From Kiritimatiellaceae bacterium (lineage in GTDB: Bacteria; Verrucomicrobiota; Kiritimatiellia; Kiritimatiellales; Tichowtungiaceae), in contig JABFQY010000002.1 in the NCBI GenBank assembly GCA_013141415.1, forward strand, positions 62,001-126,000: a DNA stretch of 64,000 bases. The letters are read 5' to 3'. The notes beneath the pieces are model-generated. The model saw only the letters and a program-made list of their open reading frames with translations. It ran no database searches and was not told the origin of the DNA. The stretch's first letter is position 1. Each line of letters opens with the position of its first letter. Shown here in pieces: positions 8,614 through 16,943 of the stretch. Made by a program: the position numbers and the translations under genes.

Positions 8614-9366
8614 TTACCAAAACCAATAGGCGCCGGTATAAACAGCGTACCAGCCGAGCAGTCCATTGGTAACAGCGTGCGCCAGGACGGCGGCCCAGAT
8701 ATCGCGGGTTTTCACCATCAACCAGGTGAAGATCAATCCGCAGAGGAATCCCATCAGCCATTCGTTGTGTTCAAGCGCGAACAGCACGGCGACCAGAATG
8801 CACATTCCGTTGTCAAGCTTGCCGATGTCCTTTTGGAAAAACGGACTGCCCTGCATCCAGCGGTAAACGAAGCCGCGGAAGAAAAACTCCTCAATCATGC
8901 CGATTACCAGCGTCGTGCCGAGCATGTGAACCCAGAACAGCGGCCAGCCGGTGGTGCGCGGGTCGTAGTGGTAAAGTCCGTTCGCGCCCATTTCGAGCGG
9001 CTCGCGCAATTTGCCGAATTTCGTCATCCCGACCAGATAGCGCTCATAGAATTCGCTGATCTTCGGAAAGACGCTTTTGAAAAATTCCGATTCGAGGCCG
9101 ACCCAGAAAACAAACACCAGCAGGCCGACCGCCAGCGCGAGCGGAACGTTCTTGAGTTTCGGCGGCGTGTACCAGCGCCACGGTCGGCAGATCAGCAGGA
9201 GAATAATTCCGCCGAGAGTCTGAATGGCGTAACGGGGTCCGGACGGATCGCCCAGCAACGACATCATCAACAGCCACGCCAAATACGGAATGGAATGCAC
9301 CCAGACCGCTTTGTCGTTTTCCTTATCCAGCTCCGGCGTCCAATCGTCTTTTAGTTTTGCAGACAT
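8614..9366 (-). CDS. CPBP-family intramembrane protease, CAAX prenyl protease-related (PEP-CTERM-associated type)
   Basis: 250 residues with about seven or eight hydrophobic segments. It has the family's conserved EExxxR (EEFFFR, E159/E160/R164), a downstream His in FALEHNEW (H200) and AHAVTN (H230, N234). These make up the metal-binding site of CPBP/Abi proteases. The overall form and the C-terminal YAVYTGAYWFW resemble the CAAX-related proteins that co-occur with PEP-CTERM/exosortase systems, and a PEP-CTERM protein lies at 56259-56873 in this window. No exosortase gene is in the window. No good ribosome binding site is seen before the ATG at 9366. The first 30 bp of this gene are found again at 11882-11911 with one mismatch. 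Confidence 0.8.
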   Translation of the reverse strand: MSAKLKDDWTPELDKENDKAVWVHSIPYLAWLLMMSLLGDPSGPRYAIQTLGGIILLLICRPWRWYTPPKLKNVPLALAVGLLVFVFWVGLESEFFKSVFPKISEFYERYLVGMTKFGKLREPLEMGANGLYHYDPRTTGWPLFWVHMLGTTLVIGMIEEFFFRGFVYRWMQGSPFFQKDIGKLDNGMCILVAVLFALEHNEWLMGFLCGLIFTWLMVKTRDIWAAVLAHAVTNGLLGWYAVYTGAYWFW

Positions 9367-9403
9367 GCGGCGGAAACTACCGGACGGATTCCCGGCAGAA
9401 AAG

Positions 9404-9436
9404 CAAAAACGCCGCCCTCAGATAAAAGGGCGGCGT
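9404..9436 (-). terminator. rho-independent terminator of the FAD oxidoreductase gene
   Basis: The stem CGCCGCCCT/AGGGCGGCG with a short A-rich loop is followed on the minus strand by TTTTT. It lies directly after the stop at 9453. Confidence 0.85.
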
Positions 9437-9452
9437 CCGCGAAAACAGAAGA

Positions 9453-11828
9453 TCAGTGCGTTGCGGCAGCAGCGTAACAGCGGATCTCTGCAATGGCCGC
9501 CGAAGGGTCACCGCCGGTTGCCTGAATCAGTACGCGGAGCCGTTTGACGGTTACCGGTTGCGGCAGATCGTGGTTGCGGCGGCGGTTCCAGTTGTCCCGC
9601 ACCCGCACCACCTCATTCCACACGCCGTTGCCGGCATCCACTTCAATTGAATATTCGCGGGCATTTTGCGAAGCGCGGTAGAATGGCGGCTCGCTGTGAA
9701 CCTCCAGCAACATCTGTCCCGGAAAAGTCAGCTCAACGCGTTTGATCGTTTGCGGAACATCCCAGGCCAGCTCCAGCCATTGCGGCAGAGAACGGTCTGG
9801 TGCGCTGCGCCAGCATTCCGGCCCCACCCCGGGCCGGGTGCGTCCACTGAGAACAGAGGCGGGTTCATACACCGCCTGCACCGGTTCAATCTGGAACGAA
9901 AGTGTATGGTGGTGGCTACGCTGCTTGGATGGCGATACTCTGCGGCGGGACGAATGCCCCGGCAGGCGGTACTGTGTGGAACGCCAGACGGCTCCGGCGC
10001 AAGGCCCCGCCTGCAGGCAGACATAGCCATCCGGAACATTCTCGAGCGAAACATCCCACCAGACCCAGCGGCTTTCGCCGGGCTGCGCTGTAATTACCCC
10101 TTCGGCCAATACACCTGCGCCATCGGTTCTGTAATCAAAGATGTCCGTCAACCGCACCAATCGAACCGGGATGTTCACTGCGCTGTCACCTTCAACATTA
10201 AGACACAGACCCAGCCGATCAATCCGCCCGCCGGAAACCGAGATCAACTGGCCAGGCAATACATCCAGAGACAGCGACCCTTCCAGCCAGCGAGTCAGAC
10301 CCGCTTCGTTGGACTGATCGAGCGGGGAAACCCCCGAGACGGTCGCGCTGGAACTTGCTGTGACACGGGCCAGCCGCGCAATGTCGCTGGCATCGGTGTT
10401 GCGCAGATTCGGCAGGAAACAGCCGTCGCGCAACAGCTGCTGCTGAATCTCGCGGATGGCGCTGCCGCCAGCGGCGGCATCGGCGGCGAGATCTGGCAGG
10501 CTGAGGTTGCGGGCTCTGGCCAGCCCGGCGGCCGTGCCGATCGCCTGACCCATGAGAGCGGTTGTGGCCATAACGCGGACGGTTCCCAGCGCGGCGCGAG
10601 TGACGGAAATGCACCGGCCCGCAAGCATCAGGTTGTCCACATCCCGGGCGATCAGACTGCGAAGCGGTATTCCATACGGGCCGACATAACTCTTGGCCTG
10701 ATATTCGCTGTCAGCGCTATACCCTTCCGCGCTGGAAGGTTCAGAGGTAGAAGCCAGAAGTCCTCCCGGTGTATGCAGATCAACAAACCAGCCGCCATAC
10801 GCCACTTCATCCGGAAACTTATTTTTCGCCTGTATATCGTTTTCGGTCAGCCAATAGCGGCCGACGACACGGCGGCTTTCCCGCTTACCGGGAACCTGTC
10901 CGATAAAATCCAGTGCAAAATTTTTGCAGGCTTCTTTCATGCGGGGGTCACGGTTTTTCATCCAGTCCCACACACCGAGCGCATGGCGCGTCAATTCGCG
11001 GCGAATAGTTTCGTTTTCGTGGATCGTGTGCCACGGAATGCCGATTTCAATCCACCAGTATCCACCGGTCGGGTCGGACGGCGGACGCCCCTGTTTATAG
11101 AAAAAGTCGGCATCGTCGTAATATACCGCCCAGTCTGGCGCCTGAAAGGGACACGGGTGCCCCATATCGCGGCCGCGAAGAAGAATCGTACTTCCCATCG
11201 TGTCTGTGCTGGCGGTTTGAGGTGCATGAACCTCTCCGGTTTCAGCCTGAGATTCGCTTCCCATGCGCCACTCGCAACCGGCCTGGTCGGCAATAAAACC
11301 GTCCCCGGTGCAATCAGCGAACAGTGGCGCCCGAAGCTCCAGTTCCAGCTCGGCGGAAAGTGTGCGGGCGACTACTGCTGTAATCTGACGGCTGGTGGCG
11401 CACGCTTTACGCAGATAATACCCGGACTTTGTGTCCGGCAGATGACTCGCCGCCGCGCCGTGATCCATTAGAACATCCACGACGCAGGTGTTGAGATGCA
11501 ACGTGAGATTGGGTGTGCGGGAAACCAAATCATAAATCGCCATATCAAATATGCTGTTGGTCCAGCCGGTTTCATTGATGGTTTCATGATTAGCCTGTCG
11601 TTCCGCCTCCAGAATTTCATGAATAATGCCGGTTTCTCTGGCATACGCATGGTGGCAGGCCGCGCCGTGTATGGTCACGCGGGTTTCAGAACTGGCAACC
11701 CCGCCCAGAACAGGCCGCTCATGAACCAGGCAGGTGCGCAATCCCTGCCGGGCCGCCGCAATCGCCGCACACACGCCGGCCATTCCGCCGCCGACTACAA
11801 CAAAATCATACTCTTGAATCTGCTTCAT
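9453..11828 (-). CDS. FAD-dependent oxidoreductase with C-terminal beta-sandwich region
   Basis: 791 residues, cytosolic (no signal peptide). The N-terminal Rossmann FAD site is visible as VVVGGGMAGVCAA (about 10-22), with EDR-like ERPVLGG next. Further conserved pieces are FADCTGDGFIADQAG and the late MLAGRCISVTRAALG that closes the FAD site, typical of the FAD_oxidored family often encoded beside glycan-degradation genes. From about residue 560 the protein changes to a beta-rich part ending in a discoidin-like region (ELTFPGQMLLEVHS; ITAQPGESRWVWWDV), possibly carbohydrate-binding. The substrate is unknown. Its ATG overlaps the TGA of a 28-codon relict ORF upstream as ATGA, so expression may depend on translational coupling. 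Confidence 0.85.
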   Translation of the reverse strand: MKQIQEYDFVVVGGGMAGVCAAIAAARQGLRTCLVHERPVLGGVASSETRVTIHGAACHHAYARETGIIHEILEAERQANHETINETGWTNSIFDMAIYDLVSRTPNLTLHLNTCVVDVLMDHGAAASHLPDTKSGYYLRKACATSRQITAVVARTLSAELELELRAPLFADCTGDGFIADQAGCEWRMGSESQAETGEVHAPQTASTDTMGSTILLRGRDMGHPCPFQAPDWAVYYDDADFFYKQGRPPSDPTGGYWWIEIGIPWHTIHENETIRRELTRHALGVWDWMKNRDPRMKEACKNFALDFIGQVPGKRESRRVVGRYWLTENDIQAKNKFPDEVAYGGWFVDLHTPGGLLASTSEPSSAEGYSADSEYQAKSYVGPYGIPLRSLIARDVDNLMLAGRCISVTRAALGTVRVMATTALMGQAIGTAAGLARARNLSLPDLAADAAAGGSAIREIQQQLLRDGCFLPNLRNTDASDIARLARVTASSSATVSGVSPLDQSNEAGLTRWLEGSLSLDVLPGQLISVSGGRIDRLGLCLNVEGDSAVNIPVRLVRLTDIFDYRTDGAGVLAEGVITAQPGESRWVWWDVSLENVPDGYVCLQAGPCAGAVWRSTQYRLPGHSSRRRVSPSKQRSHHHTLSFQIEPVQAVYEPASVLSGRTRPGVGPECWRSAPDRSLPQWLELAWDVPQTIKRVELTFPGQMLLEVHSEPPFYRASQNAREYSIEVDAGNGVWNEVVRVRDNWNRRRNHDLPQPVTVKRLRVLIQATGGDPSAAIAEIRCYAAAATH

Positions 11829-11911
11829 CTTTTATCCTCATAACCGGCCTTGTCGAAATAACCGGCCTTGTCGAATTTCGTCGTCCAATCGGCTTTTAGT
11901 TTTGCAGACAT
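11825..11911 (-). pseudogene. 28-codon relict of the CAAX-protease-like gene, now a mini-ORF overlapping the FAD gene
   Basis: The first 30 bases (11911-11882) match the first 30 bases of the gene starting at 9366 with one mismatch, encoding MSAKLKADWT against MSAKLKDDWT. Homology then stops. The frame continues through two 18-bp tandem units that encode FDKAGY twice and ends in a TGA overlapping the ATG of the FAD oxidoreductase gene. It could act as a translated leader. Confidence 0.75.
11840..11875. repeat. 18-bp perfect tandem duplication
   Basis: The unit ATAACCGGCCTTGTCGAA occurs twice in direct succession (11840-11857 and 11858-11875), in frame within the mini-ORF upstream of the FAD oxidoreductase gene. 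Confidence 0.9.
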
Positions 11912-11959
11912 GGTGCGCAAGGTATCGGAAGCGGTTCTTTTCTGAAAGAAAAAATCGGG

Positions 11960-12418
11960 TCAGTTCATCGCCGCGATGACTGTGTTGAGTGCGCCGGCAA
12001 ATGAAACCCATAGAAAATACGGAATCATCAGCCACGCCGCCAGACGACTGCGCTGACTGAAGGCTCCGATACAAATGAGAATCGAAAACCAGAGCAGGGT
12101 CAGCACAATCAGCGCCGAGTCCGGACGATGCAGTCCGAAAAATACCGGACTCCAAAGTGCATTAAGAAGCAGCTGTGCGCCGTACGCGGTAAAAACTGCG
12201 CGCCGTTCCTCGCGGCATCCGCGCGTCCAAGCGAGGTAACCGGCCAGACCGATCATCAGGTAAAGCGTCGACCACACCGGGCCGAATATCCACGACGGAG
12301 GATTCCACGACGGTTTGTTCAACGCCTCATACCAGCCGCCGATGTTTACAAAAACCGCGCTGAGCGCCGGTAGAAATGCGATACCGATGAATAAAAGAAC
12401 TAGCCCCGCTTTTTTCAT
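11960..12418 (-). CDS. tspO: TspO/MBR-family membrane protein
   Basis: 152 residues with five predicted transmembrane helices, the usual size and fold of TspO. Conserved Trp/Pro-rich motifs are visible: WYEALNKPSWNPPSWIFGPVWSTLY in pieces such as KPSWNPP and FGPVWSTLY, then NALWSPVFFG and WFSILI. Family knowledge: TspO binds porphyrins and other hydrophobic ligands and is linked to tetrapyrrole handling and stress. The gene stands alone between the FAD oxidoreductase relict and the trehalase-like gene. No specific ligand can be inferred from context. Confidence 0.9.
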   Translation of the reverse strand: MKKAGLVLLFIGIAFLPALSAVFVNIGGWYEALNKPSWNPPSWIFGPVWSTLYLMIGLAGYLAWTRGCREERRAVFTAYGAQLLLNALWSPVFFGLHRPDSALIVLTLLWFSILICIGAFSQRSRLAAWLMIPYFLWVSFAGALNTVIAAMN

Positions 12419-12443
12419 ATTTTAATTCCTATCAGGTTGTCGG

Positions 12444-13676
12444 TCAGTCACAGGTGCTTTGAACATATTCGTGCAACGTCAGAAATACTCCGGCGGACCA
12501 GCCCATCATCGGCGCGGCTTCGTATTCGCCGCCAGCCACCTCGCCGGTTTCGGCGTCGGTCTTTTCCCAGAGCTGGCCGGTCTTTTCAAACAGCAAGATC
12601 GCGGTCTGAATATATTTCCCGGCAATGCGCCGCGCTTCTTTTTCGTATCCGTAACGGCGAAGTCCTTCAACTGTGATGTAAACCAGCGGCGGCCAGACAT
12701 TGGGATAATCCCACTGGAAGCCTCGCCGCTGTTCGGGTTCCGCCGCGCAAGAAATTCCATGCTCGCGCTCAAACAGCGGCAGGTTGGCGACCATTCGCGC
12801 GGCCTGCTCTTCGCTGGCCAGGCCCGCGGCCAGCGCGTTGAATCCGGCGAGCGACGGAGCCGGACTGGACTTCCCGTTTACAAAGTCGTAGTCGAGGAAC
12901 AGGCCGGACTTTTCATTCCACAGATACCGGTTCATCCGCTCGTGTCTCTGCGCCGCGCGGTTTTTCCACAGCGCCGCATCGCCCCAGCCGAGCGACTCCG
13001 ACACGTCCAGCAAATACACTTCATACTCGTAGAGAAGCGCGTTCAACTCCACCGGACAATAATCCAGACAGCGTCCTTCGAAGCGCGGAGTGAAGTCGCA
13101 ACCGGACTCCGCCTCCGCCATATAGTGCCCACCGACGTGGACTTTTTCTTCTGAAGAGGCGGCGGGTGAAAATTTGAGCCGGTCGATCAGGTACTGGTTA
13201 TAAAAACCTTCACAGCCTTCCGCCGTGTCATGATGTCCGTAGCGATTCAGTCCGACAGGTGTAAAGCGCGCCGTCGTCCAGAAGTGATATTCCTGCCGTA
13301 ACCCGTCCGCGCACTCGGCAAGGAAATCGCAGTCGCCGGTCGCCGCGATATATTCTTTGACCATGCGGCAGAGATACGGCGCCTGCGAACGGTTATAGAG
13401 GCCGATATAATTCGGCATGTAACCCTGCCGCTTGATCAGCCAGAGCATGTTCTGAATGTTGGCCTTGGCAATTGCCGCGCGGCCGCTTCGAAGCAGTCCG
13501 GCATTGGTGAAATACGTGTCCCAGTAGAAAAAATAGTAAAACTTCCCTTTGCCCTTTATGCAGGGCGAGGTGTACGGGAACGGAAGATCCACGCCGCCAA
13601 AGCCAGCACCGGGCGCGTCTCGGTAAATCGAAGACTCCCAGTTTGCCTCAATGTAGGAAAGGATGTCCTGCCTCAT
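12444..13676 (-). CDS. trehalase-like glycoside hydrolase (GH37 type)
   Basis: 410 residues from the ATG at 13676, chosen because GGAGAAAAAT precedes it; an upstream in-frame ATG at 13751 would add 25 unlikely residues. The two family signatures are recognisable in altered form: KFYYFFYWDTYFT corresponds to the PGGRFxExYxWDxY motif, and QWDYPNVWPP to QWDxPxGWxP. The protein is an (alpha/alpha)6-barrel type enzyme, shorter than E. coli trehalases (about 540 residues), and has no signal peptide, so it acts in the cytosol. Substrate may be trehalose or a related alpha-glucoside; the altered first signature makes the exact specificity uncertain. Confidence 0.75.
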   Translation of the reverse strand: MRQDILSYIEANWESSIYRDAPGAGFGGVDLPFPYTSPCIKGKGKFYYFFYWDTYFTNAGLLRSGRAAIAKANIQNMLWLIKRQGYMPNYIGLYNRSQAPYLCRMVKEYIAATGDCDFLAECADGLRQEYHFWTTARFTPVGLNRYGHHDTAEGCEGFYNQYLIDRLKFSPAASSEEKVHVGGHYMAEAESGCDFTPRFEGRCLDYCPVELNALLYEYEVYLLDVSESLGWGDAALWKNRAAQRHERMNRYLWNEKSGLFLDYDFVNGKSSPAPSLAGFNALAAGLASEEQAARMVANLPLFEREHGISCAAEPEQRRGFQWDYPNVWPPLVYITVEGLRRYGYEKEARRIAGKYIQTAILLFEKTGQLWEKTDAETGEVAGGEYEAAPMMGWSAGVFLTLHEYVQSTCD

Positions 13677-13817
13677 ATTTTTCTCCGTGCGGTTGCTGGA
13701 CACGGAATCTATCCGAGCCTTGGTCAATGCAAAAGCTGAATTCATCGCCAACCGTAGCGTGCCACCAGAGCTGGTCGCAGTGGACGGCGGCGGAGTCTTG
13801 TGTTACACCCTCACGCC

Positions 13818-14843
13818 ATGCCGATTCTCCTCAAAAACCAGACCGCCGAAGAACTGCACAGTCAGCTCGGCATTACGCTCCGTCAGGCGCGGATGATTCA
13901 AGCCGTCGTCATCCGGAAAGGCAAACTGCCGGAGGCGCAGGCCGAGATTTCAGAAAAGGCGCTGAAAGCTCTCCGCGCCGCGACAGAGATTCCTAACCTG
14001 ACCGTTTCAGATAAACAAATTTCGCCGCAGGACGGCTTCGCCAAATATCTGTTTCACGGCGACGGCCCGGAACCGTTCGAAGCTGTCCGCATTCCGCTGA
14101 TGCACCGCGCGGAAGATCAGAAATATATTGTCTGCGTCAGCTCGCAGGTCGGCTGCGCGATGGGCTGTTCGTTCTGCTACACCGGCAGAATGGGATTTAT
14201 CCGCAACCTCTCCGCATGGGAAATGGTCGATCAGGTACTCAAAATCCGCGACGACTCCGAACATCCGGTGCGCGGCGTGGTCTTCATGGGCATGGGCGAA
14301 CCGCTCCTTAACTACGACGAAGTCATCCGCGCCGCACGCATTCTCTCCGAACCGTGCGGCGGCGCCATTTCCGCCAAAGCCATCACCATTTCCACCTCCG
14401 GTATCACGCCCGCCATCCGGCGGTTCACGGCGGAGCAATATCCTTTCCGGCTGGTCGTCTCGCTCACTTCCGCCGATCCGCAAAAACGGCTTGAACTCAT
14501 GCCGGTTGAAAAGTTGCACCCGACCGCCGAACTGATGGACGCGCTCCGTGAACGCCACCATGTCACCAGAAAGCGGATTCCCTTGGCGTGGATTATGATC
14601 TCTGGAGTTAACACCGCTGAAAAAGATGCCAAGCAACTGGCGGAACTGACGCGCGGAATTCCGGTCATGCTCGATCTGATCGACGTCAACGATCCGTCTG
14701 GAAAATTTGTTCCGCCCTCACCGGAAGAACTGTCTGCGTTCCGCGACGCCTTACGTCTTCATCTCGCCGCACCCGTCACCCGCCGTTACAGCGGCGGCAA
14801 AGATATCGGTGCAGCCTGTGGCATGTTAGCTGGCGCGGAATAA
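13818..14843 (+). CDS. rlmN: RlmN-type 23S rRNA/tRNA adenine-C2 methyltransferase
   Basis: 341 residues. The radical SAM cluster motif is C113-AMG-C117-SF-C120. The preceding C106 in VCVSSQVGC and the C-terminal C334 in GAACGML correspond to the two catalytic cysteines of RlmN (C118 and C355 in E. coli), so the enzyme should be active. FMGMGEPLLN is the SAM-binding motif. Family function: methylation of A2503 in 23S rRNA and A37 in some tRNAs. I started at ATG 13818 (MPILL); an upstream in-frame ATG at 13800 is also available. The last 123 bp occur again in diverged form at 16040-16162, evidence of recombination at the 3' end of this gene. Confidence 0.92.
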   Translation: MPILLKNQTAEELHSQLGITLRQARMIQAVVIRKGKLPEAQAEISEKALKALRAATEIPNLTVSDKQISPQDGFAKYLFHGDGPEPFEAVRIPLMHRAEDQKYIVCVSSQVGCAMGCSFCYTGRMGFIRNLSAWEMVDQVLKIRDDSEHPVRGVVFMGMGEPLLNYDEVIRAARILSEPCGGAISAKAITISTSGITPAIRRFTAEQYPFRLVVSLTSADPQKRLELMPVEKLHPTAELMDALRERHHVTRKRIPLAWIMISGVNTAEKDAKQLAELTRGIPVMLDLIDVNDPSGKFVPPSPEELSAFRDALRLHLAAPVTRRYSGGKDIGAACGMLAGAE

Positions 14844-14873
14844 TGAAATGGAATTAAAGGAAATTTTACGTGT

Positions 14874-15905
14874 TCACACGGCGCCTTTAGTACGGGCCGA
14901 GACGCAAGATTCTGGTGTGTTGTTGATCCGATCATCAATTGTCGCTTCATACTCAAACACATAATCTCCAACGGGAAGATTGACCCCAAAAGCCATTGAC
15001 TTAAGCCCAATGTGAAAATCAAAGTTCGTCCCAGTGCCGGGGGCAAAACGAAAATCGCCAGCAATCAGATCCGGCGGATGCGAGACCAACTTTGTTGAGA
15101 TACGCGGCACACTCCGCATTTGTGGAGCCAGACGGCCCGACCCTGTAGCTCGGTATACCGGCCTCAGAAGGCGCACCCTAAGGGTTCCTTTCTGTTTAGA
15201 ATCTGTCCCACCGGCAATATTTTGTTCAACACTAACTGCCGGTGGTGGAGGGGCTAATCGAACAAAACTTTGCTGTATCGGTAATTGTTTTTTCGCATTT
15301 TCGATTCGTTCTTCAACAACTCGCAGTTGTTCGGTCACCTTGGGCTCATCGATCTCACTGACAGCGCCTGTACTTCTCTCGGCCTTAAGACGTTCATAGG
15401 TCTCATTATCTTGCAAATACTCGCGGAGTTTATCGTACTTCTTTTCAATGGTTTTCCGAGACGCCAGCGAAACGACGCCCAGCCAGTCATTGCGAAAGGC
15501 CTCATTTGATGAGGCTAGTGATGCAGTCATATCTGCTGCAGCCTCGACCCGATGGCGGTACGCGTTTATCGCGGCGGCAAGATGAATGGCGGACTCGTTG
15601 TCTGCTACATCAAGAGTCTCTTGAAGATAGCTTTTGAGGTGCTGGAGCTGTAGAGAGAGATGAACCATCTTCTCTGTTGACTGTTCCGCGATGGTATCGA
15701 CTTTCTCCGACGTACTGCTTCTTGCAAAAAAATATCCAGTAATAACTGCAGATATACTGGAAAGCCCAAACAGAATGATGTTAAGAAGATTTGTAACCAT
15801 TGATGATGGCGCGGGCGAAAGCCACGCGAGAGCAATCAGGGCGATCGCACCAATCAGACTGACTCCGAGGATAATCAATGCCGTTATGTCTTTGAATTTG
15901 TTCAT
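14874..15905 (-). CDS. unknown membrane-anchored coiled-coil protein
   Basis: 343 residues, not recognised. Two hydrophobic helices near the N-terminus (about 8-29 and 37-60) are followed by a long charged helical stretch to about 215, rich in Glu, Lys and Gln and likely coiled coil. A proline-rich patch APPPPA comes next, then a beta-rich C-terminal domain of about 100 residues. A likely topology is two membrane helices with a cytosolic or periplasmic rod. Its base composition looks more AT-rich than the flanking genes. It lies in the segment bounded by two copies of the rlmN 3' end, which suggests that it arrived by horizontal transfer. Function unknown. Confidence 0.7.
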   Translation of the reverse strand: MNKFKDITALIILGVSLIGAIALIALAWLSPAPSSMVTNLLNIILFGLSSISAVITGYFFARSSTSEKVDTIAEQSTEKMVHLSLQLQHLKSYLQETLDVADNESAIHLAAAINAYRHRVEAAADMTASLASSNEAFRNDWLGVVSLASRKTIEKKYDKLREYLQDNETYERLKAERSTGAVSEIDEPKVTEQLRVVEERIENAKKQLPIQQSFVRLAPPPPAVSVEQNIAGGTDSKQKGTLRVRLLRPVYRATGSGRLAPQMRSVPRISTKLVSHPPDLIAGDFRFAPGTGTNFDFHIGLKSMAFGVNLPVGDYVFEYEATIDDRINNTPESCVSARTKGAV

Positions 15906-16039
15906 AGTATCTCCTTTTTTATGCCGCCATTATATTATGTTTTTTGAACATAGCGGACGGCGCGTCAGACTGCAACAGAAGTTTCTTTTATAGAAACTCT
16001 TCAAGGTTGCGAAGCGAAGGAAAAACGTAGACGTTTTCG

Positions 16040-16162
16040 CCGGAAGAACTATCTGCATTCCGCGACACCCTACGGCTTCACCTCGCCGCGCCCGTCACCC
16101 GCCGTTACAGCGGTGGTAAGGATATCGGCGCCGCCTGCGGCCTGCTCGCCGGCGTGGAATGA
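16040..16162 (+). pseudogene. relict second copy of the rlmN 3' end
   Basis: These 123 bp align without gaps to 14721-14843, the end of rlmN, with 19 differences by my count (about 85% identity). Read in the rlmN frame it gives the same C-terminus including GAACGL-L and ends in TGA. Only three amino acids differ (A to T, M to L, A to V); the other changed sense codons are synonymous. There is no rlmN coding sequence upstream of 16040. Confidence 0.9.
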
Positions 16163-16515
16163 TGGGATCCAGAAAATCGAAGCTGATTCAAAACGGTCTT
16201 CATAAAATCCGCCGACAGCTCTTCATGGCCATCCGCGAAACGGATCGTGTAGGATGATCCGCTCATGATGGATTTCGTGGCGCAAAGCTCTATAAAATCT
16301 TCTGCCGTGCGGATTTTCTGACTTTGCTTGGTCCATTTGAGCTTCAGATGATCGGCGGCCTCTGCAGGAGTATGCTCACTGCCGTTCCTGATGAACACCG
16401 CGCCACCCAGACTTCGTACCGTCTCGATCAGCGCCTCAATCTCGGCCGCTGGTTCAGCATAAGAACATGCTGTAATGCCTAGAAAAGCCATGACGGTAAT
16501 AAATCTTCGGAGCAT
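16105..16515 (-). CDS. DUF5329-family (YfeK-like) periplasmic protein with altered C-terminus
   Basis: 136 residues from ATG at 16515, preceded by AGGATC. Residues 1-20 are a signal peptide ending near TACSYAEP. The body carries the DUF5329 pattern: EIEALIETVRSLGGAVFIRNG, then HTPAEAADHLKLKW, TAEDFIELC and SIMSGSSYTI. E. coli YfeK (about 124 residues) is of this family; its function is unknown. The last 20 or so residues (from about HHSTPASRP onward) are read from the antisense strand of the relict rlmN fragment, so the original stop has been lost and the tail replaced. Confidence 0.8.
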   Translation of the reverse strand: MLRRFITVMAFLGITACSYAEPAAEIEALIETVRSLGGAVFIRNGSEHTPAEAADHLKLKWTKQSQKIRTAEDFIELCATKSIMSGSSYTIRFADGHEELSADFMKTVLNQLRFSGSHHSTPASRPQAAPISLPPL

Positions 16516-16542
16516 AAATGATCCTGTAGTCTTTAACCCAGC

Positions 16543-16665
16543 TAAACAACCGAAGCCGCGAATGTAGCCGGACGGTTTGTGTGTGGCAAACTGGAAATGG
16601 TTGCGTCCGAGACAAGGCAGGCGGAACGCCTGCGGTACGTATCGTAACCGTCCCGGTTGCCTTGG
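16543..16665. repeat. long direct repeat, copy 1, with internal hairpin
   Basis: About 120 bp, starting TAAACAACCGAAGCCGCGAA, closely match 16944-17088. It contains the hairpin GCAGGCG-gaa-CGCCTGC at 16617-16633, followed by GGTACGTATCG. No gene is seen in it. Immediately after come further GC-rich inverted repeats up to about 16715. Confidence 0.9.
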
Positions 16666-16725
16666 AGGGACGGCGGCCTCGCCGTCCTTGGTCACCGAGG
16701 CCGGTGCCCCTCCAAATGAATCGCA

Positions 16726-16905
16726 TCACCAAACGCGCCAGAGCTGCTTCCACTTTTTCAGTCCACGCTCCCAGAACAAGGCCAGGACCGCTCCGACCGG
16801 AATGGCGAGGAGGAGCCGCCTCTTTTGCGGCATGGACGCCAGGATCAGCGCAATGGGCGCGAGGATAACCAGCCAATAGGTCACCAGACAAAAAATCTTT
16901 TTCAT
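16726..16905 (-). CDS. small membrane protein, unknown
   Basis: 59 residues from ATG at 16905 (an in-frame ATG at 16950 would add 15). It has two hydrophobic helices, KIFCLVTYWLVILAPIALIL and LLLAIPVGAVLALFW, then a basic, Trp-rich tail. The ribosome binding site is weak (GCGAGAAG next to the ATG). The gene sits exactly between the two copies of the long direct repeat, so it looks like a cassette carried with that repeat. Not recognised; coding status is moderately sure because of the membrane-protein pattern. Confidence 0.5.
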   Translation of the reverse strand: MKKIFCLVTYWLVILAPIALILASMPQKRRLLLAIPVGAVLALFWERGLKKWKQLWRVW

Positions 16906-16943
16906 CTTCTCGCGTCCAAACAGGGTTTCAGTTTCTTGCGGGT

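Noticed and set aside
9666-11471. 601-codon open frame on the plus strand
   Set aside because: It lies wholly antisense to the FAD oxidoreductase, whose motifs are clear; GC-rich codon usage opens the opposite frame. The predicted protein has no family features.
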